64,000 nucleotides of DNA, from contig NC_050105.1 of assembly GCF_902167145.1 (NCBI RefSeq), positions 138,617,988 through 138,681,987 on the forward strand, written 5' to 3'. Below, piece after piece: positions 21,311 to 32,121 of this stretch. Both the position numbers and the translations under genes were made by a program. The notes under the pieces are model-generated. The model saw only the letters and a program-made list of their open reading frames with translations. It had not been told where the DNA came from and did not search any database. Source of the DNA: Zea mays (taxonomy: Eukaryota; Streptophyta; Magnoliopsida; Poales; Poaceae). Each line of letters opens with the position of its first letter. Positions within the stretch are counted from its first letter, which is position 1.

Positions 21311-22488
21311 CACGGTTTACAAAATCGTTCCCGATATAAAAACCGCCCCACCGGTAACGGTTTACCAACGGTAAACCGGTAAAAACCGACCGGTTTTACC
21401 AATTCAAATCAATTTAAATTTGAACCAGTTTACTAGCAAAAACCGGTGAAAAACCGCTCTAAACCGCCGGTTAATCGCGAAACAAACCAGTTTTTGCTGT
21501 TTTTTTACAGAAAAAATGAAAATTTTTGACAAGATTTATTTGTAGTTTGCTCAATTCATATTGTACAGTAAATATTAATTGATCCACACGACATGTGTTC
21601 ATCAAAATAACATATAACATACATATACAACCACAAACTCCAGTTTTCATGCAATAAACAATCAGCGAACTTCGCAATACTCAAATACAAGTTCTTTTAC
21701 AACTCTCCAACGAGGCAACGACACGTAGGTTGACTTATTTCACAATACTCACATATTTATCTCGAGTCATAGTGATAGTACTCAGGCATGTTGGAAGGAT
21801 CGTGATATTGTTCTAATCCGTTATAGCGATAGTGATAGGTCTATACAAAATATATGAGATACATTATCGAGAAAACAAGATTGGCAAATAAATATTTATC
21901 CATAAAGCAAAAAAAACATACCGGTATGTGTGTTCGGTGTTTGTGTATTGCATGTGCACTTCACCAAGTGTTGGACTTTTCTCCTGATCAGCAAATCTTA
22001 GGAACACATATAGAAGAACTGGAGCTAAGAGTTCTAGATTGAGTCTTGTCTAGATGGATAGTTATTAGAAGAACTGAAGCTACTTGATCTACGGATTCCA
22101 TCTTGATCAGGAAATGAAACCGAAATTGATCACTAAATGTCTAAACTGGACTTGAGCTATTGGTTTATCTTCACATATAACATATAACATCTTCACATAT
22201 AGCATATAACAGTAAACAAGACTAATATAACTAAATTGACCACTAAATACTCAGTTTTGGTATTAAATCTGATTTTTCGGCAAAAATTAGCGGTTTATCG
22301 GTCTCAAATAACGGTTTACCGGTCCCAGAAAACGGTTTACCAGCGATTTTTGATTTTTATGAATTTTTTTAAATTTTTGAATTTTGAACGAATTTTGAAA
22401 AAACCCGGTGGTTTACCGAAACCGCACCCCGGCGGTTTCGGTAAACCGACCGGTTTACCGCCGGTTTTTACCGGTTTTGTAAACCATG
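21311..22488. mobile_element. hAT-like non-autonomous element, CGGTTTACC-rich
   Basis: The ends are CACGGTTTACAAAA and TTTTGTAAACCATG, inverted. The 8-bp TSD ACCGCAGG is perfect at 21303-21310 and 22489-22496. Both subterminal regions carry many copies of GGTTTACC/GGTAAACC and CCGGTTTT. The roughly 650-bp AT-rich centre has no recognisable transposase. Size is 1178 bp. Confidence 0.93.
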
Positions 22489-22496
22489 ACCGCAGG

Positions 22497-22921
22497 TGCA
22501 CTTTCTGTAGGGGCCCGTGTCCATAATCCATAAAGCTATGAGCGCTTTGAATATTTTAGCTATGATTCTGTAGCTTTGCAGGAGCATCTAAACGCACGCA
22601 GCGGATCGATGGTGCTAAAACTGCGGAGTCTGCATCCTACGACGTGGTCTTTGAAAAGAAAGGCCCCGGGGCGCACAACAGAGGCGAGGTCTGAAAACAC
22701 TGGTCCCGCCGAAGTTGCTGCAGCTGTGATTTCCTGCTTTTCACTGCTCCGTAGTAATAATAAATCATTCAATCCGTTCTTGCCAACTCTCGGTCTTCTA
22801 CTACCTACTCCTTTCTCTTTTACCTCATGGTCCAAGCGCAAAAGGATCCAAGAACCTTCGTACACCACACAGATGGCCACGAAACCGCACAAAGTTAACG
22901 TGTATAGACAAGGACGCGAGC
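22497..22921. other. Intergenic; nothing recognised
   Basis: A single open frame at 22576-22968 and its antisense partner show no domain, and the frame crosses into the adjacent MITE-like segment. I do not call a gene here. Confidence 0.45.
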
Positions 22922-23218
22922 GCGTATTTGGCATGGCTCTGCTCTATCCCAGAGCAGCTCTACTCTAAAACTTCGGATAAAACAGCTCTACACCAGAATT
23001 TAGATTGTTTCTCATAACTGGTGGTAGTGGTGGATAAATAACTCCAAACTCTAACTAGGTTGTTTTTTTGTAGTTTTCGGAGCAGCAAAAGAGGTACTCC
23101 AAAAAATATACTGTAACTCCAAAAACTCTATAGAGTTTACAACTCTAAAGTTACGATGTTTGACATGCTTTAACCAGCTCCTCATTAAAGTTTTACTCTG
23201 GAGTCATATCAAACACGC
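22922..23218. mobile_element. MITE-like inverted-end segment, TSD not resolved
   Basis: The left end GCGTATTTGGCATGGCTCTG resembles the inverse of the right end, GCGTGTTTGATATGACTCCA. The interior contains several ACTCCAAA and CAGCTC motifs in both orientations. No matching TSD was found at the chosen edges. Confidence 0.55.
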
Positions 23219-23221
23219 CCT

Positions 23222-23641
23222 AGGTTGAGTTCGACATAAATAAATGATTTAAAAGAAATTCATGTACGGACGTCAGACTTTACCTTGTCTGTATGTACTT
23301 AGTAAGGTTAGGCTTTCTTCGGCAAGTCCCGTGTACCATCACCCGGACGCGTGGTTGAGCTGCTAATGTAGCAGCGCCCAGCAGACCCCGAACGCGGACG
23401 TGTAAATTGCGAATATTTGTAGTCCTCCGTTTGTGGCCTTTTATTTGTAACGTGGTAAGCATAGTATCACGTACCTGTTTTTGTACGAGAACGTTCCTAG
23501 GCCCCCTGCTGAGCTCTCCACCGTTCACGGAGGTCGGAGGAGGCCAAAATTGCGAGTATTTGTAGCTCCACGCAAATGGGCATGGCGTCGCTAAGAAGTC
23601 TTGACCCCTTCCGGCTGCTCTAGCAGTAATGAACTGTTAGA
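23222..23641. other. Intergenic; nothing recognised
   Basis: A short segment with no domain-bearing frame or repeat structure that I could see. Confidence 0.4.
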
Positions 23642-23771
23642 GCTTGTTCGGTTAGGTCTCAATTTATTTGGATTGAGTATGATTGGATGAGTTTAATTTT
23701 AAGCAAGTTAAAGTTTTTTAAATTTTTTCCAATCTATTCAATCTACGTATAATAGGAATAACCGAACAAGC
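23642..23771. mobile_element. Small MITE with 13-bp inverted ends
   Basis: The ends are GCTTGTTCGGTTA and TAACCGAACAAGC, perfect inverted repeats of 13 bp around a 130-bp element. The interior is also partly self-complementary (GGATTGAGTATGATTGGATG against CCAATCTATTCAATC). No clear TSD was identified. Confidence 0.8.
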
Positions 23772-24016
23772 GAACAAGGGCTTAGTCAGTTACTGCTCGC
23801 GTATTTCTCGTGAACATATATATACATTCGTCTGCCTCTAGCGAACCATGCATTGCACCGACACGGAGCGGCAGGGCAGTAGTGTGTGGGTACGGCGGAA
23901 GCGAGCGGACCACCCCAACGCGAGGAGGGAGCGATCGAATCCGGGATGGGTGGGTCTGTCGCCACGCGGGCTGGGGCGCTGGGCTCACACGAAGGGCACG
24001 GGGCATAACGCGCGCG

Positions 24017-24561
24017 TAGGGGTGGGCACTTTTTTACCATAAACCGAAAACCGAACCGAACCGTCCCGAACCGAACCGAAATTTCGGTTTTTTCGGTAGT
24101 TCGGTTCGGTTTCGGTTTTTACATCTCAGAAGTTCGGTTTTCGGTATCGTAATCGGTTTCCACCGTATACCGAACCGAAATACCAAAAAAACCGAATACC
24201 AAACTTTATCAATTCTAAAATTTGACTTTTCGTTTATGTGAACTAAATGTGTGAAGTAATTAAATTGTTATGCACTTATTTATATGTGATGTATGATATA
24301 TCTCTAAATATTTGTACCTATATAATTTTTACTTTTTAAAATTATGTGTAATCTATCATATAAATTTGTTGTATGTGTTGTCTTGAGTATAAGTTTGGTA
24401 TTCGGTTTTTACCGAAAAACCGAAGTAAAAAACCGAAACCGAAGTTTTTGGTTTTTATTTTCTAGAAAACCGATTGGTTTCTAATGTCTAGAAAACCGAA
24501 GTTTTTTAAAACCGAAAAACCGAACCGAAATTTCAAAAAAAAAACCGAATGCCCAGCCCTA
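24017..24561. mobile_element. hAT-like MITE, ACCGAACCGAA-rich
   Basis: The ends are TAGGGGTGGGCA and TGCCCAGCCCTA, inverted. The 8-bp TSD CGCGCGCG lies at 24009-24016 and 24562-24569. Subterminal regions are arrays of AAACCGAACCGAA and TTCGGTTTTCGG. Its right end lies about 180 bp upstream of the TATA box of the RING-H2 gene. Confidence 0.92.
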
Positions 24562-24741
24562 CGCGCGCGCGGTGAGAGCAGAGCATGCCCACCAGGCCAC
24601 CACCTCCACCAGAGAGAGAGAGCAGAGTACAACACGCGATCGACCCCACGGCGCTAGGCCGCTAGCGCTATAGGCTATACTATTGCTATTCGCCGCGGGT
24701 TCCCCAACCTTTCCGCGTCACCCCTCTCCCTCCGTCTCGCG

Positions 24742-24749
24742 CTTTATAT
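24742..24749 (+). promoter_or_regulatory. TATA box of the RING-H2 gene
   Basis: TTTATATA lies 171 bp upstream of the ATG at 24920 in an otherwise GC-rich stretch. The spacing allows a 5' UTR of about 130-150 bp. This is inferred from sequence only. Confidence 0.6.
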
Positions 24750-24919
24750 AGCCACGGCGCGGCGCCCGCTTCGGCTCTCCCCGTCTGCCGTCCACCACGC
24801 ATCGCCAAGCGCCATATCTGCAGGAAGCACCGGGCCAGGCACGTCGCTTCACCACCCCACCCCACCCCACCTTCCCCTTACACCACACCACCACCGCAAG
24901 CCAAGAGGCACGGCCACGC

Positions 24920-25483
24920 ATGGGTTTCCCGGCGGGCTACTCGGAGCTGGTGCTCCCGAAGCAGCTGCTCCACCTGCTGCTGCTGCTGGGGTACGTCCGC
25001 CGCTTCCTCCTCTGGGCGTTCGACGCCGTGGGCCTCGGCGACCTGCTGGATCTCGGGGACGACCACCAAGCGCCGCAGCCGCAGCCGCAGCACCGGCGGG
25101 CGGAGTTCCGGGCGGCCATGCCGGCGATGGTCATCGAGGAGGCCCTCCCCGTGGCGCGGTTCGACGAGCTGGAGGCGCGCGTCGTCGTTGGCGGGGACTG
25201 CGCGGTGTGCCTCGGCGGCATCGGCGGCGGCGACGAGGTGCGGCGGCTCGGCAACTGCCGCCACGCCTTCCACCGCGCCTGCCTCGACCGCTGGATGGAG
25301 CACGACCAGCGCACCTGCCCGCTCTGCCGCGCGCCGCTCATCCCCGGCGCGGCGCTCTGGCCCGCCGACGCCTCCGACCTGGACTTCTCCTACCCCGGCG
25401 CGCCGCTGACGCCCGTCGTGCCCTCCCCGACGCTGCTGCGGCCGCACGAGCTGCTGCTGCTCGCGGGCCTGGGCGGATACTGA
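24920..25483 (+). CDS. RING-H2 zinc-finger protein, probable E3 ubiquitin ligase
   Basis: A single-exon frame of 187 codons, ending TGA, with very high GC at third positions, typical of many grass genes. Residues 94-136 form a RING-H2 domain: C94, C97, C113, H115, H118, C121, C133, C136, with the canonical W125 before the last cysteine pair. Such domains recruit an E2 enzyme and direct ubiquitin transfer. The N-terminus (about 12-32) is hydrophobic and leucine-rich (L-L-H-L-L-L-L-L-G) and may anchor the protein in a membrane. Length and layout resemble the plant BRH1/RHA1-type RING-H2 proteins (brassinosteroid-responsive RING-H2 in Arabidopsis), but the substrate is unknown. A TATA box lies 171 bp upstream. 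hAT-like MITEs sit on both sides. It could instead belong to another small RING-H2 subfamily. No defect was seen. Confidence 0.92.
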   Translation: MGFPAGYSELVLPKQLLHLLLLLGYVRRFLLWAFDAVGLGDLLDLGDDHQAPQPQPQHRRAEFRAAMPAMVIEEALPVARFDELEARVVVGGDCAVCLGGIGGGDEVRRLGNCRHAFHRACLDRWMEHDQRTCPLCRAPLIPGAALWPADASDLDFSYPGAPLTPVVPSPTLLRPHELLLLAGLGGY

Positions 25484-25920
25484 GCTCACCGCCCCGACTG
25501 CCGGAAATCCACCTCCCCCGTGCGCAATGCGCTGCCGGGAACGCCTGAATCCGTCGGCCATCGACGCTCGGCTCGCTTCCGTTCCGTCCGTGGGAGGGGA
25601 GCAGAAAGACAGCAGCCGATGCAGAGGAACCGGACCGGAGGCTCCTCGAATTGCATATACATAGGCAAAATGAGTAAAGCGACCGACCACCCCCCACAAA
25701 GAAAGGGCTAGGAGATTAGATTCCTCCTGTGCGTAGGAAGATTCCGTCGTCCGAGTGTGTGGAGTCGTGAATCTTTCCGTGGATTAAAATTTTGTTGACG
25801 AGCTAGGCGTGTCCATTGTCCAAGCAAGATTTGGGCCCGCTTTTTGTCCTGCCATGCTTTCTGGTTCTGGCTGCCCAGGTCAGGTCACCCAGCTGCCAGC
25901 TCTGGTTCGGCGGATCCGGA

Positions 25921-26549
25921 TATAGATGTCCAAACGGGCCACCCGGCCTGGACCCGGTCCGAACCCGTTTCGGCCCGGTACGAATAGGGCCGGGCCAGCC
26001 GTTGATGCTTCGGGCCGGGTCGGGCTGGCCCACGTGCCTAGGGACATGCCCAAACCCGGCACGCACAGGGAAAAATCGTGCCGGGCCGGCCCGTTGGCCC
26101 GGTGGGCCTCAACGGACCGAGCCAGGCACTGGCCCGAACCAACAGTAGAACGGTATATAAATACATATATTTAACAGAATTAATCATATATAATAACATA
26201 TTATTTATATATATTGAGACAACAAAATATTTATGTATGCATTTTATATTTATGTATGCATTTTATATATGTTTGGCCGTGGATTTAGTATTTACATACT
26301 ATGAGAGAATTAAATATATTTACATATTTAGTATTTACATAAATATGCGGGCCGCCGTCGGGCCGACCCATTTATCGGGCCGGGCCGGGCCAAAGCACGC
26401 GGGCCGCCGTATCTGCCCATACCCGGCCCGCTAAACGGGCCGTGCCGGCCCGGGCCCGTAACCGACCGTGCCGGGCCGTGTTTGGACCGGGCTAAATTCG
26501 TGCCGTGCCACGGGCCAAACGGGCGGCCCGCACTGTTTGGACATCTATA
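25921..26549. mobile_element. hAT-like MITE, GGGCCGGGCC-rich family
   Basis: The ends are TATAGATGTCCAAACGGGCC and, inverted at the right, TATAGATGTCCAAACAGTGC. The 8-bp TSD GATCCGGA is perfect at 25913-25920 and 26550-26557. GC-rich subterminal arrays flank an AT-rich centre (26140-26340) that contains a short direct duplication ATTTATGTATGCATTTTATA. It starts 438 bp downstream of the RING-H2 stop. Confidence 0.93.
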
Positions 26550-26874
26550 GATCCGGAGGTGCGGCCACAGGGCACCCATTGCATGTAACAAACTCATGAG
26601 TCCCGGAGAATTTCGGGGCACCCTGGTGTCGTGTTGTCCAACACAAGATTGAATTGGCAACCAATCCGGAACCCGTTTGCACCAACCAACACTGGCAGTG
26701 GCAGATGCTAATCAGACAGCCGGGGATGCCTCCGTTCCTTTCCACAAGTCAAATCATCCATGTCACACGTCGGTCTGGCGGCTTGGAGAGTGCACCCTGC
26801 CCTGACCGGCGGCACGGCAGTCCGCTCCGGCTCCGCCTCCCGGAAGTTTCAGAGACAGAGACAGCCGCGATTCA

Positions 26875-27105
26875 GGGGATGTTTTGTTGCTCACGCTAAA
26901 GTTTAGACCGGGTCACATCAAGCGTTTGACTTTTAAATAGGAGTATGAAATATAGACCCAACCAACTGGACTAGATTCGTCTCGTCTTTTAATCTTCGAC
27001 TGACAAATTAGTTTTATAATCCGACTATATTTAATACTTGGAACGGAGGTTCAAACATTCGATAGGACATGGGCTAAATTTTAGCGGGGTGTAACCAAAC
27101 ACCCC
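26875..27105. mobile_element. MITE with GGGGTGTTTGGTT-type ends
   Basis: The left end is GGGGATGTTTTGTTGCTCAC. The inverse of the right end is GGGGTGTTTGGTTACACCCC. Both continue into GCTAAA(G/A)TTTAG. The flanking bases TTCA match at 26871-26874 and 27106-27109. It is non-coding, 231 bp. Ends of this kind are widespread in grass MITEs. Confidence 0.82.
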
Positions 27106-27109
27106 TTCA

Positions 27110-28759
27110 AGTGGTCCGAAGAGACGGAAAACTGAGGCGTGCTCCTAGACGCGAGCTCAGGTTTGGCCGACGGCCGGCCTCCCCTCCCCCTACAACGACC
27201 AAACGCCGAAGCAAAGTGCACCTCCCAACCATGACGTGTGCGTGTGTGTTTTGATATAATAAAACAAGGAAGAACCATGGTCTGTGACATAACCTGCAGG
27301 CAGCAGAAAAGGATAGCAGAAAAGATTAAACGAGTAATCCTTGGTATACAAGGCCCCCCTAAGGCCCTAACAGAAGACTGTTATATCATCAAAAGAGTGC
27401 GTACGTTAAGCAACGGCGCTTCTTGGTTAGGAACGCTTTACCTTTTGTGCTTTCCACTACTTTGTGCTGCTGTGATGCGAATCTAACCCACTGCTTTTAT
27501 CTCCTAGCTAGTTTTTGCTTGCAAGTAAAACAAGGCAACAAAAACCGTAACACCAAGACACGAAAGTGAGAAATGTGGGGTCATTCAGCGTCCAAAGAAA
27601 AGAAAAGAAAAGAAAAGAAAAGAAAAGGAGAGTGGGGTCATTTAGGCTCGGATCCATGCACTGAGTGGAACCAGAACCGAACTGGACGCTAATCCATGGG
27701 GGAATAATGACACATCAAGGCCTCGGGACCACGGGTTCACCCGTTACCGTCCGTACACGATGGGGCCCGGCCGGCCAGCTCTCGACGTCCCGTCGCATAT
27801 AACGGCTGTGGCAGCTGCCCGCCGCCGCATCGTCACGATCCCAGGCACCGATGTGAATTGATGGACACGTCTGCCTGGCTGCGATTCGACCTCGAACGCC
27901 TAGCAGTGCAACAGCAGCGGCTCTAAACCGTGGCGCTCCCATGCCCACATCACATCCGACCCACGGGTGGTACAAGAACCCATTGTTGCCAGTCGATTTC
28001 GCAACCAAAGCGATAAAAACGATAACGACTGGGCAAAAGCTTGTGTTATCTTGGGACGTGGCTAGTTTCAGAGAAAGGGTGCGCCGCGTTGATCTCTGCT
28101 TGATGGGAAGGGGAATCAGACGCAACAGGCTTGGGTCTCAACTCTCAACTCTCAATCTCTCATCCACCATCTCGCGGTCGCAGCTCCACTGCTATTGTGG
28201 CGTGAAAATGGAATCTACTGCTCTGTTGCCCATGTTTCAAGAGTGTGGTCAAAAAAGTTTTGCCTGTCTTGTTATATTACTTGTACTTGGGTTTTTTTTT
28301 ATAGAATAACCAGCTCCTTGTTATTTATCTTTTGAGGGAACAATATGTTTTTTTTTTTTGTTAGCAAGGCCGTGGTTTCTTTGAGGCCGTTAGTTATTTG
28401 GGCCGAGTGTGTATGTATGGACCAACCGAGGGACAATGCGGGCGGCTTCACACCACGGTTTGTGGCTCACGAAAGCAGCTCGGCTGCAAACGGACTCGAG
28501 GAGATGAAATCCATCAGAAAACAATTGAAGCCCATCGTGTAGCAGCTGGGCTCCAAACTGGCTGCACTCAAGTATCAACGCAAGGCGACTTATTATCGAC
28601 AGGCGTGAGGCCTCATGGGCCGCGTCATCTCTGTGGTCGAAGGTTCCGCAATGACGTGATCACGTGAGCTAAACATAAAGCTGATCTCATGGGACGCTTT
28701 GGTCTAATGGACGAGACCGTACACCGAGCGAGAAAAAAAAGGTCTAGGCACTAAACTAT
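27110..28759. other. Intergenic; microsatellite, otherwise nothing recognised
   Basis: Open frames at 27238-27486, 27941-28309 and 28398-28667 show no domain and have no supporting splice or promoter context. The region contains an AAAAG microsatellite (27594-27628) and several poly-T runs near 28285-28365. Confidence 0.5.
27594..27628 (+). repeat. (AAAAG)n microsatellite
   Basis: About seven consecutive AAAAG units, perfect except at the ends. Confidence 0.95.
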
Positions 28760-28768
28760 TATCAGAGA

Positions 28769-29013
28769 GGCAACGAATGTTATGCAAGCAGTCCTTCTGT
28801 ACAAGCGTGCAAGCAAACAATCTAATTCATTAGATTACGATCCAACCATAAATACAACCATAGTTTGTTAGAGGTTTTTTTATAAAGATTATTGAGCTGG
28901 TGGTGACAAAGTTTAAGTGTTAAATGTGACATACGGTTGGATTACGATATAATGGATCAGATGGTTTGCTTGTACGTTTGCATAGAAGGACTGCTTGCAT
29001 AGCAGTCGTTGTC
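28769..29013. mobile_element. Mutator-like MITE, long inverted ends, 9-bp TSD
   Basis: The 9-bp flanks TATCAGAGA are identical at 28760-28768 and 29014-29022, the TSD length of Mutator-like elements. The inverted ends extend over about 80 bp. They include GCAAGCAGTCCTTCT on the left and AGAAGGACTGCTTGC on the right, plus an inner GATTACGATCCAACC against GGTTGGATTACGAT pair. The element is 245 bp and non-coding. Confidence 0.93.
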
Positions 29014-29198
29014 TATCAGAGAAACATCCATCTTTGGTTTATTTGTTATTGCAAAAACATCAACTTGCATTCCCTCGCTATTTTCGCTTTACAAGTTTTG
29101 CTTCTCTAAGTGGCAGCGAAAAGGGACACGCGCGGTCCTGATTATTAGCGTGGTGGGCCACTTGATTCGCTTTATCCGTGTTCATATCCATATCCATT

Positions 29199-29513
29199 GG
29201 GTCTGTTTGGTTCAGCTTATTTTTGACCAGCTTTTTTGAGAATCTGGCTGTGGAGAGAATCTGGCTGTGGGAAGAATCTGATAATCGTGGGAATTACGTG
29301 TGGAGAAAGATGAAGTGGTCTAAAGAGTTCAGGATCTAGAAAGCAATGGATTTCTGCTATCGCAACGACTCGACCGACTCTGTGTTTATATTTATTTTGG
29401 ACGGTTTTTACCAAAACAATTTTTATAGAAGCGGGCTGAAAAGTTGGGGTGTTTGGTAGTCCACAGCAGCTTTTAGTGGCCAGAAGCTGAAAAAAGCCCA
29501 AACAAACAGGGCC
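29199..29513. mobile_element. Tourist-like MITE (same family as 15380-15693)
   Basis: The ends are GGGTCTGTTTGGTTCAGCTT and the inverse of AAGCCCAAACAAACAGGGCC. The flanking trinucleotide ATT matches at 29196-29198 and 29514-29516. At 315 bp it aligns end to end with the reverse complement of 15380-15693. Shared internal blocks include GAATCTGGCTGTG and ATTACGTGTGGAG. Confidence 0.88.
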
Positions 29514-29516
29514 ATT

Positions 29517-31057
29517 GTCCCGTCAACTAGCCTCTCTTTAGACGTTAGATTGGCTACTCTTATATTGACCCTAATACATTTGTATTGAGTAGATTAGAGT
29601 ATAACTTAAACTAATTTACGCCAAATGGATATCAATACATATGAATATAGCTAATAATAGAATGTCCAACCAAAGACTTGGCTTAGGGATCCTACAAACT
29701 TGTCACGGGACGGCACTGTTGTTAGGCACTTCCGTCCAGTCCGGTTCTGCCGGAGGTGCCTAGCCATGTCCATTCGGTAATAGCGATGGAAAGAGAATGC
29801 TCTCGATGCACAATTCCGTGCACGCGACAGCACGAGCACGGGCACGGGCGCACGACTTGCACTCACAGGGCGCGACAAATAGCGTGGGCGTGGCATGCAA
29901 TGAGGCAAGTGGAACGCGCACGCGCATATGCTTTCTCGACCTGGCTCGAGTGACTGCCGTTCTCGGTTTTACGAATCATAGACTGGAGACCTCTCTATAG
30001 ACGACTATAGAGCGCACTGGCCTCCGGCGAGTGGCCAAGGGAATAAAACGAGGAAAAGGACAGGGCAGCACGCCTTCTCTCGGATAATATATGGCAGGCC
30101 GCCGAAGACGACACAGCTGAACGGTGCAGCAAAGGCAACTGGTTCATCGATTTTCTTGTCATCGGAATGATTAATTAGCCTTTGTTGCACAGCAAACTAG
30201 CTAGAGCCTAGAGGTAAAAGAGGTAATATATCTAGATAATAGTATAGATATGGTTTTATTACCATAATGAAACTCAATTTATCTTTTTGATATCAATAAT
30301 AGCCCCCTCCCCCCTAACATTTTATTTTCAAAGTTGGTTTCGGTCGGCAGTAGGCTGCTGCTCGCTCGTAACAAAAACACTCAGCTAACCAAAACGGGGA
30401 AGGACTACTACAGTCGTCGATGCTATAAACCAGTCTCATATCATATGACTGCCTTGCCTTGCCTTGCCAGGACCGGTGGCGACCACACGGTAGTACGGTA
30501 CGTCTCTCTAGTTTGGTTCTCTTGATTGTTGGCGGCAGCACAAGAACATAGGTGACGTCAACAAGACTCATCAATTCAGTAACAAAGACCTGCAGGCAAT
30601 GATTCGTGGGACATGTCCATCTCTGTACAGTGCTAGTGTCATGGACCATCGGTGCTTATTCAATTTTCAAATTCAACCGGGGGGGGGGGGGGGGGGGGGC
30701 GGCTAAAGAACCCAACAAATGCTGGAAGGGCTCGGTGGTAGGAAGAATGAGACCGTGAGAATTCAAAAGTTTAGTTCTCGTCCTAGAGCATGTTTGGTTC
30801 CTTCAATTGACGGATTAAAGTTTAGTTCCTATACTGTTTGTTTCCAGGTGCTAAAAGTATTCAGGACACATTAAGTAACTCATAAGAAGACCAAAACGCT
30901 CCTTATCTTTAGTTCCTATTTTATTTTTATTATGTGGCAAATTTTGAGACTAGATGGAAGTAAAATGAAAAAAATAATTCTTAGTCTATAGAACAAACAT
31001 TCTTGTAGGATGTAGAATAGACAATTTGTTTGTATACAATATAATATTATGAGCTAC
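29517..31057. other. Intergenic; poly-G tract, otherwise nothing recognised
   Basis: No domain-bearing frame was found. A single MITE-like end (GCATGTTTGGTTCC near 30787) was not matched by a convincing partner. A 21-base poly-G tract lies at 30679-30699. Confidence 0.5.
30679..30699 (+). repeat. Poly-G tract, 21 bases
   Basis: Twenty-one consecutive Gs, from the second half of CCGG to the base before CGGC. Such a run is prone to length error in assemblies. Confidence 0.95.
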
Positions 31058-31059
31058 TA

Positions 31060-31277
31060 CCTCCCACCGATCCTAGTTCTCTTCAATTTATCCAAAACAT
31101 GATAAGTTTTTTTAAAAAACATCAATATGTATGATATAAAGTATATATGTAATAACAATACATTTCATGACATTACACATATTTATATCATAAATATTAA
31201 AAAATATAAATTCGATTAAATTGGAATACTTTAACTCGGTACATATTAGAGTTTTATTTTTTTTCGAATGAAGAGAG
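31060..31277. mobile_element. Stowaway-like MITE
   Basis: The left end CCTCCCACCGATCCTAGTTC and the inverse of the right end (CTCTCTTCATTCGAAAAAAA) are similar in the Stowaway CTCC-type pattern but diverged. TA flanks both sides (31058-31059 and 31278-31279). The interior is very AT-rich. Confidence 0.6.
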
Positions 31278-32121
31278 TAATAAGTAAGCTATATATAAAC
31301 ACACTAGATTGTATAAACACCGTGATCAAGTAATGTAGAGGTAAAAGTGTGTGCATGCCTTTTTAATGTCTTAATGTAATACTAGGTTAGTGCCTGTACG
31401 TTGCAACAGGAACATATAATATCATGATAACTTATATATAAATGTGTTATATTGTTATGAGAAAAGGTTTTTAATCCATTGGTGACTGGGTGAGGACCCA
31501 AGACCAAGATGGTTTTTGTAATAATGTATTTTTTTCTTCCATACTATTCATGTGCGTATACTTATCAACCATTACTAAGCAAAGAAAGGAGTAGGAAATG
31601 TGCAGAAACAATCATACTAACCTTTGATAGTAGAACAGAGCACCTCTAAAATGCTTTAGTGGATCCAAGAATGAGAGAGCCTCTAATTGTCGACAAGCTG
31701 AGAAATTATTCAAAAAAATAAAAGTTATATTAGGGGAAGCATAAGAACAGCAAGAGGCTACTTTCATGTCAGAAATGAATCAAGACAAAGTTGTTTTTTG
31801 TAATAATGTAACACAGCAAAAGAGTAGCCTAAATACTGCTCAATTCATGCTTTAATAACAGTTCAAGGCTACCCCTTACCAGTACATGCTGACTCTGGGA
31901 TAGCGCTCGGGCTGTGGCAGCCAGCGGTGAAGGCCGAAATGATGCTGCTCAATTTGTGCACTATCCCACAGTATGTCCCTAGCTGAGTAGCAGTTGTCGC
32001 GTCTGTTCTCTATTTTTTGGTCCTAATTACTTGTTCGATATTCTGTCAATAGCAGTAGTACTTGTGAAGATAACTCTTATTTTGTTTCTCTGTTTGCATT
32101 ATTTGAATTTAGACTATCAGA

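Noticed and set aside
24878..25699. 273-codon minus-strand open frame over the RING-H2 gene
   Set aside because: It is antisense to a gene with a clear RING-H2 domain. The translation is low-complexity and has no family features.
31880..31978. Minus-strand exon with acceptor and GTAAGG donor
   Set aside because: More than one frame is open across this short segment and no protein family was recognised. It is mentioned only as support for the fragment-capture idea.
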